Position numbers and translations under genes: made by a program. Below are positions 20,395-29,324 of a stretch of DNA of 42,053 bases, one piece after another (positions within the stretch are counted from its first letter, which is position 1; each line of letters starts with the position of its first letter). The stretch is taken from positions 1 through 42,053 of the IMG/VR virus record IMGVR_UViG_3300006736_000016. One strand, written 5' to 3'. Under the pieces are notes generated by a model. That model saw nothing but the letters and a program-made list of their open reading frames with translations. It searched no databases and had not been told where the DNA came from. Origin of the DNA: a virus.

Positions 20395-21651
20395 ATGGTT
20401 AATGAAAAAGTAACAGACGAATTGAAAGCATTGGCAGCAAGATTGGAAATTAGCGAGGATGATATGTTAGAAAAATATAATGATATAGCTAAATCAAATA
20501 ACCTAGATACTGCTGTAGAAAGAGAAGCAATGGTAGCATTAACTCTTACTCGTAATTGGGCAAGAGGGATGCTAAGAAGAGATACACAAGGCACAACTGG
20601 ATCTTTAGTAAAGAATGGATTTGGATATTTTGTAGCAATTGAGGATGCTAGAGATGTTCAACAATGGAATAGAAATCAAGTCAAATCAGATTATAATTCT
20701 AACCCAAACTCAGTCTTTAATGAAGAAAGAGTAGCAGAAATAGAATTAATAGAAGCAGGATATCAAAAGAGCCAAATTAAAAATGGTGAAGTAGATACAA
20801 AGATTATTCCTAATCTACCAGATTCAGCTATTGAAGTAGATGAAAATAAATGGATTGTACCATTAGAGAATCGTAAAACATGGCCTTCTGGTGATGTAAA
20901 TACTAATTACGGTATGCCTCAACCTAAAGAACTATATCGCAGAAGAGCACACTTTGTAGCAAAACATAGTGAAAGTGATGAGTTTGTGGCATATGTAGTA
21001 AATATGAAAGATACTTTAGCAAAAGGTTTTGATGTAGAAACATTCCGTTGGGTAAATGTTCAAGGTATCTTTAAGGATGATCAAAATGTAATGTATGGTG
21101 TTGGTAAAAACAATCAAACTTTGAACAGTATTCAATACAATGATGAATTAGATGAAGGTAGTGATAGATATGTTGATGTATCAGATTTAAATATGGAAAA
21201 TATGTTGGCTTCAAACTTAGGAGATCATTTAACTGAATTAACAGACTTAGAAAATTACCATGATAGCGTTAAGCATGAACCTGTATCAGCAAGATTAGTT
21301 ATTACTGATGGTATAGTTTCTAGTATGAATTTAGTGCCTAATGAAAGAACTGGTAATAGAACTTTATATGTTGAACCACTAGATGCAAACTATGGATTTG
21401 AAGAAGGCGATATACCAGAACCAACTCCATGTTGGGTTCCTTCACATATTGATATTAATTTTGGTGTAGGGTCTGATGTTATTATTGTAGGTAGATCAAA
21501 TCAAACTCAAAAGAAAGACGAGAATGGAATACCAATCCCTAATGAATTTAATTCAGTAAGTATTAATTTGTTTGGTGTATTGCCACGAGTAATCGTAGGA
21601 GCAGTTAATACACCTGCAAATGATGAAAGTGATGATATTAATTATTGGTGA
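20395..21651 (+). CDS. RPA-like single-stranded DNA-binding protein, 418 aa
   Basis: GAGGA lies upstream of ATG 20395. The N-terminal helices (E-L-K-A-L-A-A-R-L-E-I-S-E-D-D-M-L-E) resemble the start of archaeal RPA-type proteins. The middle (about 65-250) and the C-terminal half (about 295-400: A-R-L-V-I-T-D-G-I-V ... S-D-V-I-I-V-G-R-S) look like OB-fold strands. No zinc finger is present. Position between clamp loader and a RecA-like ATPase agrees with an SSB role. The OB assignment is by pattern, so confidence is moderate. Confidence 0.6.
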   Translation: MVNEKVTDELKALAARLEISEDDMLEKYNDIAKSNNLDTAVEREAMVALTLTRNWARGMLRRDTQGTTGSLVKNGFGYFVAIEDARDVQQWNRNQVKSDYNSNPNSVFNEERVAEIELIEAGYQKSQIKNGEVDTKIIPNLPDSAIEVDENKWIVPLENRKTWPSGDVNTNYGMPQPKELYRRRAHFVAKHSESDEFVAYVVNMKDTLAKGFDVETFRWVNVQGIFKDDQNVMYGVGKNNQTLNSIQYNDELDEGSDRYVDVSDLNMENMLASNLGDHLTELTDLENYHDSVKHEPVSARLVITDGIVSSMNLVPNERTGNRTLYVEPLDANYGFEEGDIPEPTPCWVPSHIDINFGVGSDVIIVGRSNQTQKKDENGIPIPNEFNSVSINLFGVLPRVIVGAVNTPANDESDDINYW

Positions 21652-21656
21652 TTTTA

Positions 21657-21878
21657 TTGCAAATAGTTAATGGAGCAATTAGACTAAATAAATTAGTAGT
21701 TAAAATAAGTTCTATTGAGGCGATGGAATGGCAAGAAGTTTTTGAAGAAGATGAAGATTATCAAATTAGATTTCATACATCTTCTGGTAAATTATATACT
21801 AGACGTGGCTCAAAAGAAACAGTTAAAGAGCTTATAAAAATATTTCAAAATGATTATTATGAAGAAGAAGAGGAGTGA
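21657..21878 (+). CDS. Unknown small beta-rich protein, 73 aa
   Basis: A start at TTG 21657 is proposed, with GGTGA (overlapping the RPA stop) 5 nt upstream; TTG 21645 and GTG 21648 are alternatives. Several strands (K-L-V-V-K-I-S, Y-Q-I-R-F-H-T, K-L-Y-T-R-R) precede a helix and an acidic E-E-E-E-E end. No family is recognised. Confidence 0.55.
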   Translation: MQIVNGAIRLNKLVVKISSIEAMEWQEVFEEDEDYQIRFHTSSGKLYTRRGSKETVKELIKIFQNDYYEEEEE

Positions 21879-21883
21879 TTAAA

Positions 21884-22810
21884 ATGGGTATAGGAAAAAC
21901 AGCAAATAAAGATGGTAAAGCAATTAGCAAACAAACTAAAGATAAGGTTGATTCAAGGGTATCAGTAGATGTTTATGATCAAATGAAACTAAGAATGAAA
22001 GCACAACGAGATGAAATGTTAGAAAGAGAATCTTCTTTTTATGTGTGTGGAATTAGTGGAGATCCTGGCTGTGGTAAAACAGGAACAGCAATTGATTGTA
22101 GAACAGAAGAACAGAAGAAAACAGATTGGGTATTTATCCTTGATTTTGATGAAGGTGCTGAACCTACATGGCGTCAGCATTGGTCTACAGATGAAAAGGT
22201 ATTTATTTTAAATCCATATATTAGGAAAGAAGATCAGACAATTGACTATATAGCCACTGCTGATTTTGCTTCTGGATTTATTGCCTTAGTTGATGAAGCA
22301 ATTGAAACAGGTAGTATGGATTTTGGAGGACAAATAATTGAAGTTGAGGGTGTAGCTGCCCTTGTTTTAGATGGTTTGGATTCTTGGTTAGATGTGACTA
22401 ATATGATTGCTAGGCACCATCATATTAAAGGTGCTGATGATAGACAAGCTGATAAAATGAAGTTAGTTCCTACACAATGGTTTGCTAGAAATCAAGAATA
22501 TAATAGGTTGTTTGATAAGGTTAAAAGGCTTAAGTGTCATAAGTTCTTCATTACTCATATGAAGGATATTTATGATGGGTTCAATGTATCGGGTCAAAAG
22601 CCAGATTGGGAAAAATCTACTACTGCAAAACTATTTCAATATGTAGAAATGTATGCAGAAGAAAGAGGAAAAACAACCAAATTATTTGCTAAAGTAGTAA
22701 AATCAAAAACCAATTCTAATATAGTAGGTAAGTCTTATTTATTATATGAGAATGATGGCAACAAAGCTACTTGGCATGGGCTAGATCAAATCAAAAACGG
22801 AATGCTATAA
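21884..22810 (+). CDS. RecA-fold ATPase of Sak4/AAA_24 type, 308 aa
   Basis: ATG 21884 after AGGAGTG. Walker A G-D-P-G-C-G-K-T (59-66), strand F-I-L-D-F-D-E-G, Walker B A-L-V-L-D-G-L-D-S (about 163-171), and K-F-F-I-T-H-M-K (sensor strand). Phage Sak4-type proteins assist annealing or strand exchange together with an SSB; the RPA-like gene two positions upstream fits this. Confidence 0.75.
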   Translation: MGIGKTANKDGKAISKQTKDKVDSRVSVDVYDQMKLRMKAQRDEMLERESSFYVCGISGDPGCGKTGTAIDCRTEEQKKTDWVFILDFDEGAEPTWRQHWSTDEKVFILNPYIRKEDQTIDYIATADFASGFIALVDEAIETGSMDFGGQIIEVEGVAALVLDGLDSWLDVTNMIARHHHIKGADDRQADKMKLVPTQWFARNQEYNRLFDKVKRLKCHKFFITHMKDIYDGFNVSGQKPDWEKSTTAKLFQYVEMYAEERGKTTKLFAKVVKSKTNSNIVGKSYLLYENDGNKATWHGLDQIKNGML

Positions 22811-22812
22811 AC

Positions 22813-22855
22813 GGGGGAGGGGGTAATTTATTTTGCCCCTTTCTCCACTTTTTAG
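22813..22855 (+). terminator. G/C hairpin with T run
   Basis: GGAG+GGGG (22816-22823) pairs with CCCC, bulge TTT, CTCC (22836-22846), followed by ACTTTTT. It lies between the ATPase and the nuclease gene and may attenuate rightward transcription. Confidence 0.55.
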
Positions 22856-22864
22856 GTGTTATAT

Positions 22865-23305
22865 ATGGATTATAGTGAAGTTCAAAAAAGTGCTGTTATA
22901 GGAGAATTAAGAGCAATGCAAGTATTTGTAGCATTAGGTTTTGAAGTGTATCAACAATTAACTGGTAAAGAAACTGTTGATTTTGTAGCTGTTAAAGATA
23001 AAAATATATATAGAGTAGAAGTTAAGACAACTAGCGTATATAAGGGTGGTGCTTGGGTATTTAATATTGCGAGAACACGACACAATGCTAGTAAGAAAAG
23101 TAAAAAATATAAATTTAGTGAATATAAAAAAGATTTAGATTTGCTAGTATTATATATAAAACCTAAAGATTGTGTGTTGGTTTATCATAAAGACGAAATA
23201 CATACACAAACTCAAGTAAGAATAAATAACAAAGAAATGGAGGTAAGAAAATATGATGAGTTTCTCAAATACGAAACAATTAATACAGATATTAAAGAAA
23301 AGTAA
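22865..23305 (+). CDS. PD-(D/E)XK nuclease, resolvase-like, 146 aa
   Basis: ATG 22865 with AGGTG 6 nt upstream. A helix with G-E-L-R-A (Glu), then T-V-D-F-V-A-V and Y-R-V-E-V-K-T-T give the D...E-x-K site. It is small, like archaeal Holliday-junction resolvases and intron-type or VSR-like nucleases. Adjacent to the clamp gene, overlapping it by 53 nt, it probably resolves or trims replication intermediates. Confidence 0.7.
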   Translation: MDYSEVQKSAVIGELRAMQVFVALGFEVYQQLTGKETVDFVAVKDKNIYRVEVKTTSVYKGGAWVFNIARTRHNASKKSKKYKFSEYKKDLDLLVLYIKPKDCVLVYHKDEIHTQTQVRINNKEMEVRKYDEFLKYETINTDIKEK

Positions 23306-24023
23306 AGTGGTCGGTAAATATTCATCAGGTGCTGGTAATGTATCTGATTATATGTCACCCGACTGTTTAATTAAAAAACATGATGACAATCAAATAGCTA
23401 TATATAATGCTAATGATCATTCATATATTAGATTACTTGTTGAAGCAGATGATATAAAATTAAAGGATAGTATTGTAGTAGAAATAGATATGTTGATTAA
23501 ATATCTAAATAAATTTGAAGCTGTTACCTTAAAAGTAAAAGATAATATATTAATAGGTACTGAAGATAATAAAAGTTTTTCTATGCCTTTATTAAATAGA
23601 CATTCATTTAGTGATACAATATATACTTTAATGAGCAAGTTAAAAGTTCAAGCAGATGGGGTTATAGTAAATAATACAATGATAAGAACTCAAGTAAAAA
23701 TTCCTATTGACGAATTAAGAGAAGCCTTTTCTAATTGTGAAACAGTAGGATCTTCAATTTATACGTTAAAATGGGATTTAGAAAATTTACACCTTTCATC
23801 AAACAAGGGAAGCGAAAGTATGAAAATTAATATTGACACTTTAGAAGATACAATGGAGTTTAATAAAAAGGAATTTCAAATAACTATATCTAGCCCCATT
23901 CATAATATTTTAACGGATTTAGATAGGGTAGTTTATATTTATGCTAAGAATCATAGTCCATTATTTATAAGAACAAGTAATAATCAAGTATTTTATTTAA
24001 TAGCACCGAGGGTTGAAGAATGA
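23253..24023 (+). CDS. pcn: PCNA-like sliding clamp, 256 aa
   Basis: GGAGG (23239-23243) 9 nt before ATG 23253. The length and two-domain beta-alpha-beta outline match archaeal PCNA. The C-terminus F-Y-L-I-A-P-R-V-E-E corresponds to the typical Y-x-L-A-P-R end. The sequence is otherwise divergent and basic. It should tether PolB (25531) and ligase. The first 53 nt lie within the nuclease gene, an unusually long overlap. Confidence 0.85.
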   Translation: MMSFSNTKQLIQILKKSKVVGKYSSGAGNVSDYMSPDCLIKKHDDNQIAIYNANDHSYIRLLVEADDIKLKDSIVVEIDMLIKYLNKFEAVTLKVKDNILIGTEDNKSFSMPLLNRHSFSDTIYTLMSKLKVQADGVIVNNTMIRTQVKIPIDELREAFSNCETVGSSIYTLKWDLENLHLSSNKGSESMKINIDTLEDTMEFNKKEFQITISSPIHNILTDLDRVVYIYAKNHSPLFIRTSNNQVFYLIAPRVEE

Positions 24024-24232
24024 AGAATAAAGATGACGTAAGATGGATGCTTACCGAAGCAATAAAAAGAAGAAATGAATGGGAAGAATGGTTAATGACT
24101 CTTAAAAAAGATATTCATGTTGACAGAAAACAAGTAGCAGAAGCTGTTAGAAATTATAATGCATTAAGAGGCGTAGTAAAAGCTTTACAATGGACTTTAG
24201 ATTTCCCAGGTGTAGATCACCCATTAGGATAA
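24020..24232 (+). CDS. Unknown helical protein, 70 aa
   Basis: ATGA overlap with the clamp gene. It is a continuous charged helix with spaced Trp residues (E-W-E-E-W-L) and a short Pro-containing tail. It may bind the clamp or polymerase, judged by position only. Confidence 0.6.
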   Translation: MKNKDDVRWMLTEAIKRRNEWEEWLMTLKKDIHVDRKQVAEAVRNYNALRGVVKALQWTLDFPGVDHPLG

Positions 24233-24240
24233 GTGTTAAT

Positions 24241-24378
24241 ATGCAGTGTTCAACATGTAAAGAAGAAAAATATATAACATTAATATATGTAAATAATTAT
24301 CCTGTTTGTGACGATTGTATAACTATAATTATTACTAAGAGAATACAAACTCTAACAAGAAGTGGTTGGTTTGGATGA
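24241..24378 (+). CDS. Zinc-ribbon micro-protein, 45 aa
   Basis: ATG 24241. C-S-T-C (3-6) and C-D-D-C (23-26) with a hydrophobic strand between, then a basic helix ending S-G-W-F-G. It overlaps the next gene by 4 nt. Confidence 0.55.
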   Translation: MQCSTCKEEKYITLIYVNNYPVCDDCITIIITKRIQTLTRSGWFG

Positions 24379-24458
24379 AATGTAAAATTTGTAAAGGATC
24401 TGGATATATGATTGATATGTCTTGTAATGAATGTAAAGGGTTAGGTGTAATAGAATGA
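24375..24458 (+). CDS. DnaJ-type zinc micro-protein, 27 aa
   Basis: Almost the entire protein is two C-x-x-C-x-G-x-G repeats (C-K-I-C-K-G-S-G and C-N-E-C-K-G-L-G), as in the Cys-rich domain of DnaJ. It is the smallest of the Cys-pair proteins. The neighbouring overlaps of 4 nt on both sides support translation. Confidence 0.5.
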   Translation: MKCKICKGSGYMIDMSCNECKGLGVIE

Positions 24459-24628
24459 TAAAGAGTGAAGGGATTGCTTTTACTGTATGGTTAGCAAAAT
24501 ATTATGAAATAGATTTGGGTTCAAATTTATCAATAATTAAATTAACAGAGGCTTGGGATGATAATATGACTCCCGAAGAATTAAAAAAGGAGAGGGTAGA
24601 AAATGTCAGAAATCAACGTATTAGATAA
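24455..24628 (+). CDS. Unknown 57-aa protein overlapping thyX
   Basis: ATG 24455 in an ATGA overlap. Helical, with W-L-A-K-Y-Y-E and a charged C-terminus (T-P-E-E-L-K-K-E-R). The last 26 nt are read in a second frame as the start of thyX, and its AAGGAGAGGG supplies the thyX ribosome site. Confidence 0.6.
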   Translation: MIKSEGIAFTVWLAKYYEIDLGSNLSIIKLTEAWDDNMTPEELKKERVENVRNQRIR

Positions 24629-25295
24629 AGGGTTTGTTAGATTAGTAGATCATATGGGAAATGATATGTCAGTTATTAAAGCGGCAAGAGTGTCATATGG
24701 TAATGAATCTAAAGGAGAAGAGGCAGATAAAAAACTCATTCATTATTTAATGAACAATAAACATGAAACTCCTTTTGAACACATCACATTTACCTTTCAT
24801 GTAAAGTGTCCTATGTATATTGCTAGACAATGGTTTAGGCACAGGATAGGTTCATTTAATGAGATTAGTGGAAGATATACAGAAATGGAAGAGTCATATT
24901 ATCATCCCAGATCTATGAGAAAGAACACAGAAAAAAATAAACAATCAAGTGGTAAAGGTGATTGGTGTGAAGATGAATTTTTAAATATGTGTGATACTTA
25001 TGATGATGCTATTCTTTCTGCTCATGCTGCTTATAATAAATTATTAGAATTTGGTCTTTGCAGGGAACAGGCTAGAGGGGTATTACCTATGGCGATTTAT
25101 ACAGAATTTTATTGGTCTGTAAATGCAAGGTCGTTATTTAATTTTATTGAATTGAGAACTGCTAAAGGTGCTCAATGGGAAATTCAACAATACGGTATAG
25201 CTATATTTAATTTAGTAAAAGATATAGCTCCTTGGACATTTGAAGCATTTAGAATGTGTACTCTTCAAACTAGCTTTGGTGGTGAAAGTATATGA
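24603..25295 (+). CDS. thyX: Flavin-dependent thymidylate synthase ThyX, 230 aa
   Basis: Makes dTMP from dUMP with FAD and methylene-tetrahydrofolate. The signature R-H-R-I-G-S-F-N-E-I-S-G-R-Y at 79-92 is complete. E-H-I-T-F-T-F-H and the C-terminal R-x-x-x-x-A-x-x-E-I region are present. Length is typical. With the reductase and the Nmad1-like protein it forms the nucleotide supply set. Confidence 0.95.
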   Translation: MSEINVLDKGFVRLVDHMGNDMSVIKAARVSYGNESKGEEADKKLIHYLMNNKHETPFEHITFTFHVKCPMYIARQWFRHRIGSFNEISGRYTEMEESYYHPRSMRKNTEKNKQSSGKGDWCEDEFLNMCDTYDDAILSAHAAYNKLLEFGLCREQARGVLPMAIYTEFYWSVNARSLFNFIELRTAKGAQWEIQQYGIAIFNLVKDIAPWTFEAFRMCTLQTSFGGESI

Positions 25296-25534
25296 ATATT
25301 ATATATTATATTAGTGATAGACCATTAATTATGTTACTAATACTTATAGTAGCAATTGTGTTGATTTATCCTATTGAAACATATATACTAATACATTCAC
25401 TATTAGTTGAGGAAGATAATCTTTCTAAACTTGAGGAGAGTGAAAAAATCCTTTACGGCGAAGATAGCGAAAATAGTGAAGTATATAAATTTGATATAGA
25501 AGAATTTAAAAAACAGTTGGAGGAAATGAAATGA
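25292..25534 (+). CDS. Membrane protein with acidic tail, 80 aa
   Basis: ATGA overlap with thyX. Residues 12-36 form one long hydrophobic segment; the remainder (about 40-80) is acidic and helical, presumably cytoplasmic. It overlaps the polymerase gene by 4 nt. It may anchor replication proteins to the membrane, but only position suggests this. Confidence 0.65.
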   Translation: MNIIYYISDRPLIMLLILIVAIVLIYPIETYILIHSLLVEEDNLSKLEESEKILYGEDSENSEVYKFDIEEFKKQLEEMK

Positions 25535-27972
25535 TAATAGTAAACAATAAAAGCAATAACTCTATTCACCTACGATGGAGAGATAAAGGTGAGAGAAGAA
25601 CACAAGAAATAGTAGATTTTAAACCTTATTTTTTCATTGAAGCTACAGAAGCTAGACCACGCTTCTTTACTTACAATAGATATTGGAGAGGAAAATCAAC
25701 TCAAAGAAATGCTCCTTTAAAATATGAAGAAGGTTATTGGAATAATATTGATGGTGATAGATTAACTAAAGTAATTTTACAATCTCCTAATGATATGCGA
25801 AAAGCTAAAGAACAATGGCATAAAACTTATGAGGCTGATATAGGTTTAGCTACAAGATATGCTGTTGATAAATTAAGACAGGTAAAAGAATATAAACTAC
25901 GTAAATGGTATTTTGATATAGAAATGCAAGTAGGTGGAAGATATGATAAACAAATTAATGCTATATCTATATATGATAACTATGATAAACAATATTATAC
26001 TCTAACTTGGTTTCCAAAAGAGCCTCTTCCTAAATATGAAGGGGTTAAAGTATTTGAGGATGAAGAGGATATGTTACTTTACTTTGTGCAACTTATGGAA
26101 AGTAAAGATCCAGATATGCTTATTGGTTGGTATATACTTGGTTTCGATATTCCATATATAATAAAAAGACTTATTGAAAATAAAATTAATCCTAGAAGAA
26201 TGAGCCCTATTAATGATATACAAGGAGCAACTCATAATAAAATGTATGTTGAAAAATATGTTAATGTAGCTCAACCTATTAAGGGTAGAATATGTTACGA
26301 TTTAATGCATCATTTTGAAAGACTATGGTTAGATTCTCAAAGAGGTACATTGGCTTCTTTATCATTAGACTTTTGTTCTAAAAAAGCATTAGGCGATGAT
26401 GCTGGTAAAAAACAATCATCTAAATTTACTAAAGATGAATTTTTCAAAAAGGCGTGGTTAGAAGATACAGAGAATTTTTTAGAGTATAGCAAAATAGATG
26501 TAGAACTTTTAGTGCGTATTGATGAAACGATGAATGTAAGTGAAAACACATTAGCACTACAACGGCTATTAGTATGCCCAATAGAAAATACATTTCATAA
26601 TAGTCAAATGGGAAGTGTGTATTTTATGAGGAATGCTTCATGGAAAGCGCCAACAGGAAAGAAAGGAAATAAAAGAAAATACGATGCGGCATTTGTAATA
26701 GACCCCGAATTAGAAAACACGTTTGGACTTCATAAGAAAGTTGCTGTGTTTGACTTTAAGGGATTGTACCCATCTATGATAGCATCAAGGAACATTTCTT
26801 GGGAAACCAAATGCGATGATTTAGAAGATGGATATATAGTAGATTGGGATACGCCTAAAAATTTAAGAGAGCATACTAAGGATTGTTCAATCAAGTTTAA
26901 GCAAGGAGAACGGGGTCTATTGCCTTCTGCTGTACTGAATCTAAATGCTCTTAGAACTACCTATAAACAGCGTATGAGAGCCGCTATTGACGATAACGAG
27001 GCTACTATGGTTCAACGATGGAACGCCGCTCAAATGGCTGTAAAACGAGTAGTCAATGCCTTTTATGGGATTTTATCAAAGGATGGATATGGATGGTCTG
27101 ACATTGATCTATCTAAGTCAATTACAGCATCAGCGAGGGAAGCAATGCGTGAAGTAGCGTTTAAGGCTATTAGCTTAGGCTATACCGTACATTACGGACA
27201 TACGGATTCTATCTTTGTTCAAGTAGAATCGGTTGATGATGCTGCTGCCCTATGTGACCAATTAAACTCTTTTATTCAAACTGAAATATTTGATGATTAT
27301 GTTGAATTAGAATTTGAAAAGTATGCTGAATCATTTTTCTTAGCTAAGAAAAAGAATAGATATTGTGGATATTTATCATGGATAGATGGTAACTATTTAA
27401 ATGATCCAGAATTCTTTGTGATGGGATTTGAAACTAAGAAAAGTAATGAAACTCCTTATGCTAAAGATTTTCAAGAGACAATTTTAAAAATGGTTGCACA
27501 GGGTTCATCTTCGGTAGAAGTAACGACAAAGGCTAAATCTAAGTATTTTGAATTAAAAGAGGGGTTAGTAGATCCTAATTTGATTATTAAAAGAAGCAGA
27601 CTTAGAAGAAATTTAGAAGAATATAGATCTATAGGTGGCGGTGTAGCAGGAGTTTATTATTATAATAATCATATTGCTAAAAATAAAGAAGAACAAATTT
27701 TAGATGGTGACAGTTTTATATACTATCAAGTAGACAATAGTAGTGTAACTAATTACCCCCGAATCTTTTATGTTAAAGGTAAAAGACGGGATATAAGATA
27801 TATTGCTGCAACTGGTATAGATAAAGTAATTAGTGAATTTAAACCAAATTGGGATAAAATTGCTGATGCAGAAATTATTAAGAAAATATCTTTAATATAT
27901 GATAGTATGAAATGGGATATAAGAGAAGTTATGGATGATGGGAAACAAACAAAATTAATGGATTGGTGGTAA
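25531..27972 (+). CDS. polB: Family B DNA polymerase, 813 aa
   Basis: Proofreading: Exo I F-D-I-E (Asp129, Glu131), Exo II L-G-F-D-I-P-Y, Exo III Y-S-K-I-D. Polymerase: motif A D-F-K-G-L-Y-P-S (Asp408), motif B K-R-V-V-N-A-F-Y-G (Lys505), motif C Y-G-H-T-D-S with catalytic Asp559 but His557 where most family members have Asp. Arg codons in about 26900-27230 are often CGN, while AGA dominates elsewhere. The replicative enzyme of the virus, acting with the clamp and loader above. Confidence 0.95.
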   Translation: MIIVNNKSNNSIHLRWRDKGERRTQEIVDFKPYFFIEATEARPRFFTYNRYWRGKSTQRNAPLKYEEGYWNNIDGDRLTKVILQSPNDMRKAKEQWHKTYEADIGLATRYAVDKLRQVKEYKLRKWYFDIEMQVGGRYDKQINAISIYDNYDKQYYTLTWFPKEPLPKYEGVKVFEDEEDMLLYFVQLMESKDPDMLIGWYILGFDIPYIIKRLIENKINPRRMSPINDIQGATHNKMYVEKYVNVAQPIKGRICYDLMHHFERLWLDSQRGTLASLSLDFCSKKALGDDAGKKQSSKFTKDEFFKKAWLEDTENFLEYSKIDVELLVRIDETMNVSENTLALQRLLVCPIENTFHNSQMGSVYFMRNASWKAPTGKKGNKRKYDAAFVIDPELENTFGLHKKVAVFDFKGLYPSMIASRNISWETKCDDLEDGYIVDWDTPKNLREHTKDCSIKFKQGERGLLPSAVLNLNALRTTYKQRMRAAIDDNEATMVQRWNAAQMAVKRVVNAFYGILSKDGYGWSDIDLSKSITASAREAMREVAFKAISLGYTVHYGHTDSIFVQVESVDDAAALCDQLNSFIQTEIFDDYVELEFEKYAESFFLAKKKNRYCGYLSWIDGNYLNDPEFFVMGFETKKSNETPYAKDFQETILKMVAQGSSSVEVTTKAKSKYFELKEGLVDPNLIIKRSRLRRNLEEYRSIGGGVAGVYYYNNHIAKNKEEQILDGDSFIYYQVDNSSVTNYPRIFYVKGKRRDIRYIAATGIDKVISEFKPNWDKIADAEIIKKISLIYDSMKWDIREVMDDGKQTKLMDWW

Positions 27973-27973
27973 T

Positions 27974-28870
27974 ATGACGGAATATACAAAGAGAGAATTA
28001 GAACTAGGATATACTTATAAATGGAAACCTAAAGTAGAAGATGGAATTGAATTAAAAATAACTAAGTCATCATTGGGTCAGTTTTTATTCTGCCCCGCTG
28101 CTTATAATTATTCTTATAGAGAACAAATTAGAGGAGCAGTTAGTGATGCTATGATAAAGGGTAATAAAGTACACGATTCAGAAGAAGCATTTTGGAATAA
28201 TATGGATATTAAAAAAGGTGTAGAAATTCTTAAAGAGGATGAAGTTACAGCAGAAGATAGTATAAATAAATATATAAGAAGTCTTTATACTCCTACTGAA
28301 CATGAAGGAGCTGAAGAAATTATTGATAATATGGCTACCTTTTATACTCAAGAATTTATATCTGCTTATGAAAATGATGAATTAGGTGATTTTATACCAG
28401 TAGGTAATGAAATAATGATGGATGCAAATGTAGTATTTGAAGGACAAAGTATTCATTTTCAAGGCATTATTGATAGATTATTTCAGATTGAAGATCATTA
28501 TGTATTAATGGAATTAAAAACTGGTCTTTGGAAAGATAGCAAGAAAACTTATATGAGAAAAGAAATGGCTTACTATAAAGTATTATATGAGCAATCTTCA
28601 GAGGAACAAAAAATTAAATTTGGGCTAGATCCAACGATACCTATTAAACAATGGGGTTGGTATTTCCCTGCTAGTAATCATATATATATAGAAAACTGTT
28701 TAACTAGATCAGAGACAGGAGTTTGGCATAGTATTCAAAAACTTATTACTGCTTATTACCAAGATTATTTTGAATATAAATGGTTTTATAAAAAATGTAT
28801 TCATTGTAGTCATATAGATATATGCGAAGCTTCAGCAAAACAAGGAGAGGGTCACTATGATTGGTTTTAA
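27974..28870 (+). CDS. Cas4/RecB-type iron-sulfur exonuclease, 298 aa
   Basis: Cys40 in F-C-P-A-A-Y and the C-terminal C-I-H-C-S-H-I-D-I-C (275, 278, 284) form a Cas4-type 4Fe-4S site. The nuclease residues are K-V-H-D-S-E-E, I-D-R-L and M-E-L-K-T (D...E-x-K). There are no Cas1/Cas2 genes or CRISPR repeats nearby, so it is a replication/recombination nuclease, as is common in archaeal viruses. Confidence 0.85.
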   Translation: MTEYTKRELELGYTYKWKPKVEDGIELKITKSSLGQFLFCPAAYNYSYREQIRGAVSDAMIKGNKVHDSEEAFWNNMDIKKGVEILKEDEVTAEDSINKYIRSLYTPTEHEGAEEIIDNMATFYTQEFISAYENDELGDFIPVGNEIMMDANVVFEGQSIHFQGIIDRLFQIEDHYVLMELKTGLWKDSKKTYMRKEMAYYKVLYEQSSEEQKIKFGLDPTIPIKQWGWYFPASNHIYIENCLTRSETGVWHSIQKLITAYYQDYFEYKWFYKKCIHCSHIDICEASAKQGEGHYDWF

Positions 28871-29324
28871 AGTAAAACAATATTTAAAAGAGGGTAATTT
28901 TTCATTTACTGATGTAATGAATATGGATAATTTTCAAGATATTATATGTGATAAGATATTAAATGATTTAACTAAAGAACAAAAATTAGATATTATTTGG
29001 GATACGGTACATAAGCAAAGCGATTTGCCTTTTAATAAGTTAGTTAATATATATGTTAAAGCTGAAATAGCCAAAATTACTAAAGAGATATTTTTAGAAT
29101 ATTTAGAAAATGCTTCTATATCTTTTAATGAAGATGTTGAAACTATTTCACCAGTAGAGGCACCAGTAGAGAGTGTTGACCTAGATAATAAAGATGAAGA
29201 TATAGAACAAGTAGTTGAAGAACTCACTCCTTTAGAAGAAAAAACAAAAACCATTAAAGAATTAGTTAAAGCAAATAGAGAGCCAATGAGTGTTGATGAG
29301 ATGAAAAAAGAAGGGATCATATGA
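28857..29324 (+). CDS. Unknown protein with acidic linker, 155 aa
   Basis: Overlaps the nuclease gene by 14 nt and the primase gene by 4 nt. An N-terminal helical domain (1-90) is followed by a disordered acidic linker with P-V-E-A-P-V-E, then a short C-terminal helix. The layout suits an adaptor between replication proteins. No family is recognised. Confidence 0.65.
   Translation: MIGFKVKQYLKEGNFSFTDVMNMDNFQDIICDKILNDLTKEQKLDIIWDTVHKQSDLPFNKLVNIYVKAEIAKITKEIFLEYLENASISFNEDVETISPVEAPVESVDLDNKDEDIEQVVEELTPLEEKTKTIKELVKANREPMSVDEMKKEGII

Noticed and set aside
27974-28870. Cas4 as a sign of a CRISPR-Cas locus
   Set aside because: No Cas1/Cas2 gene and no regularly spaced direct repeats anywhere in the window. 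Cas4-like nucleases are common in archaeal viruses.
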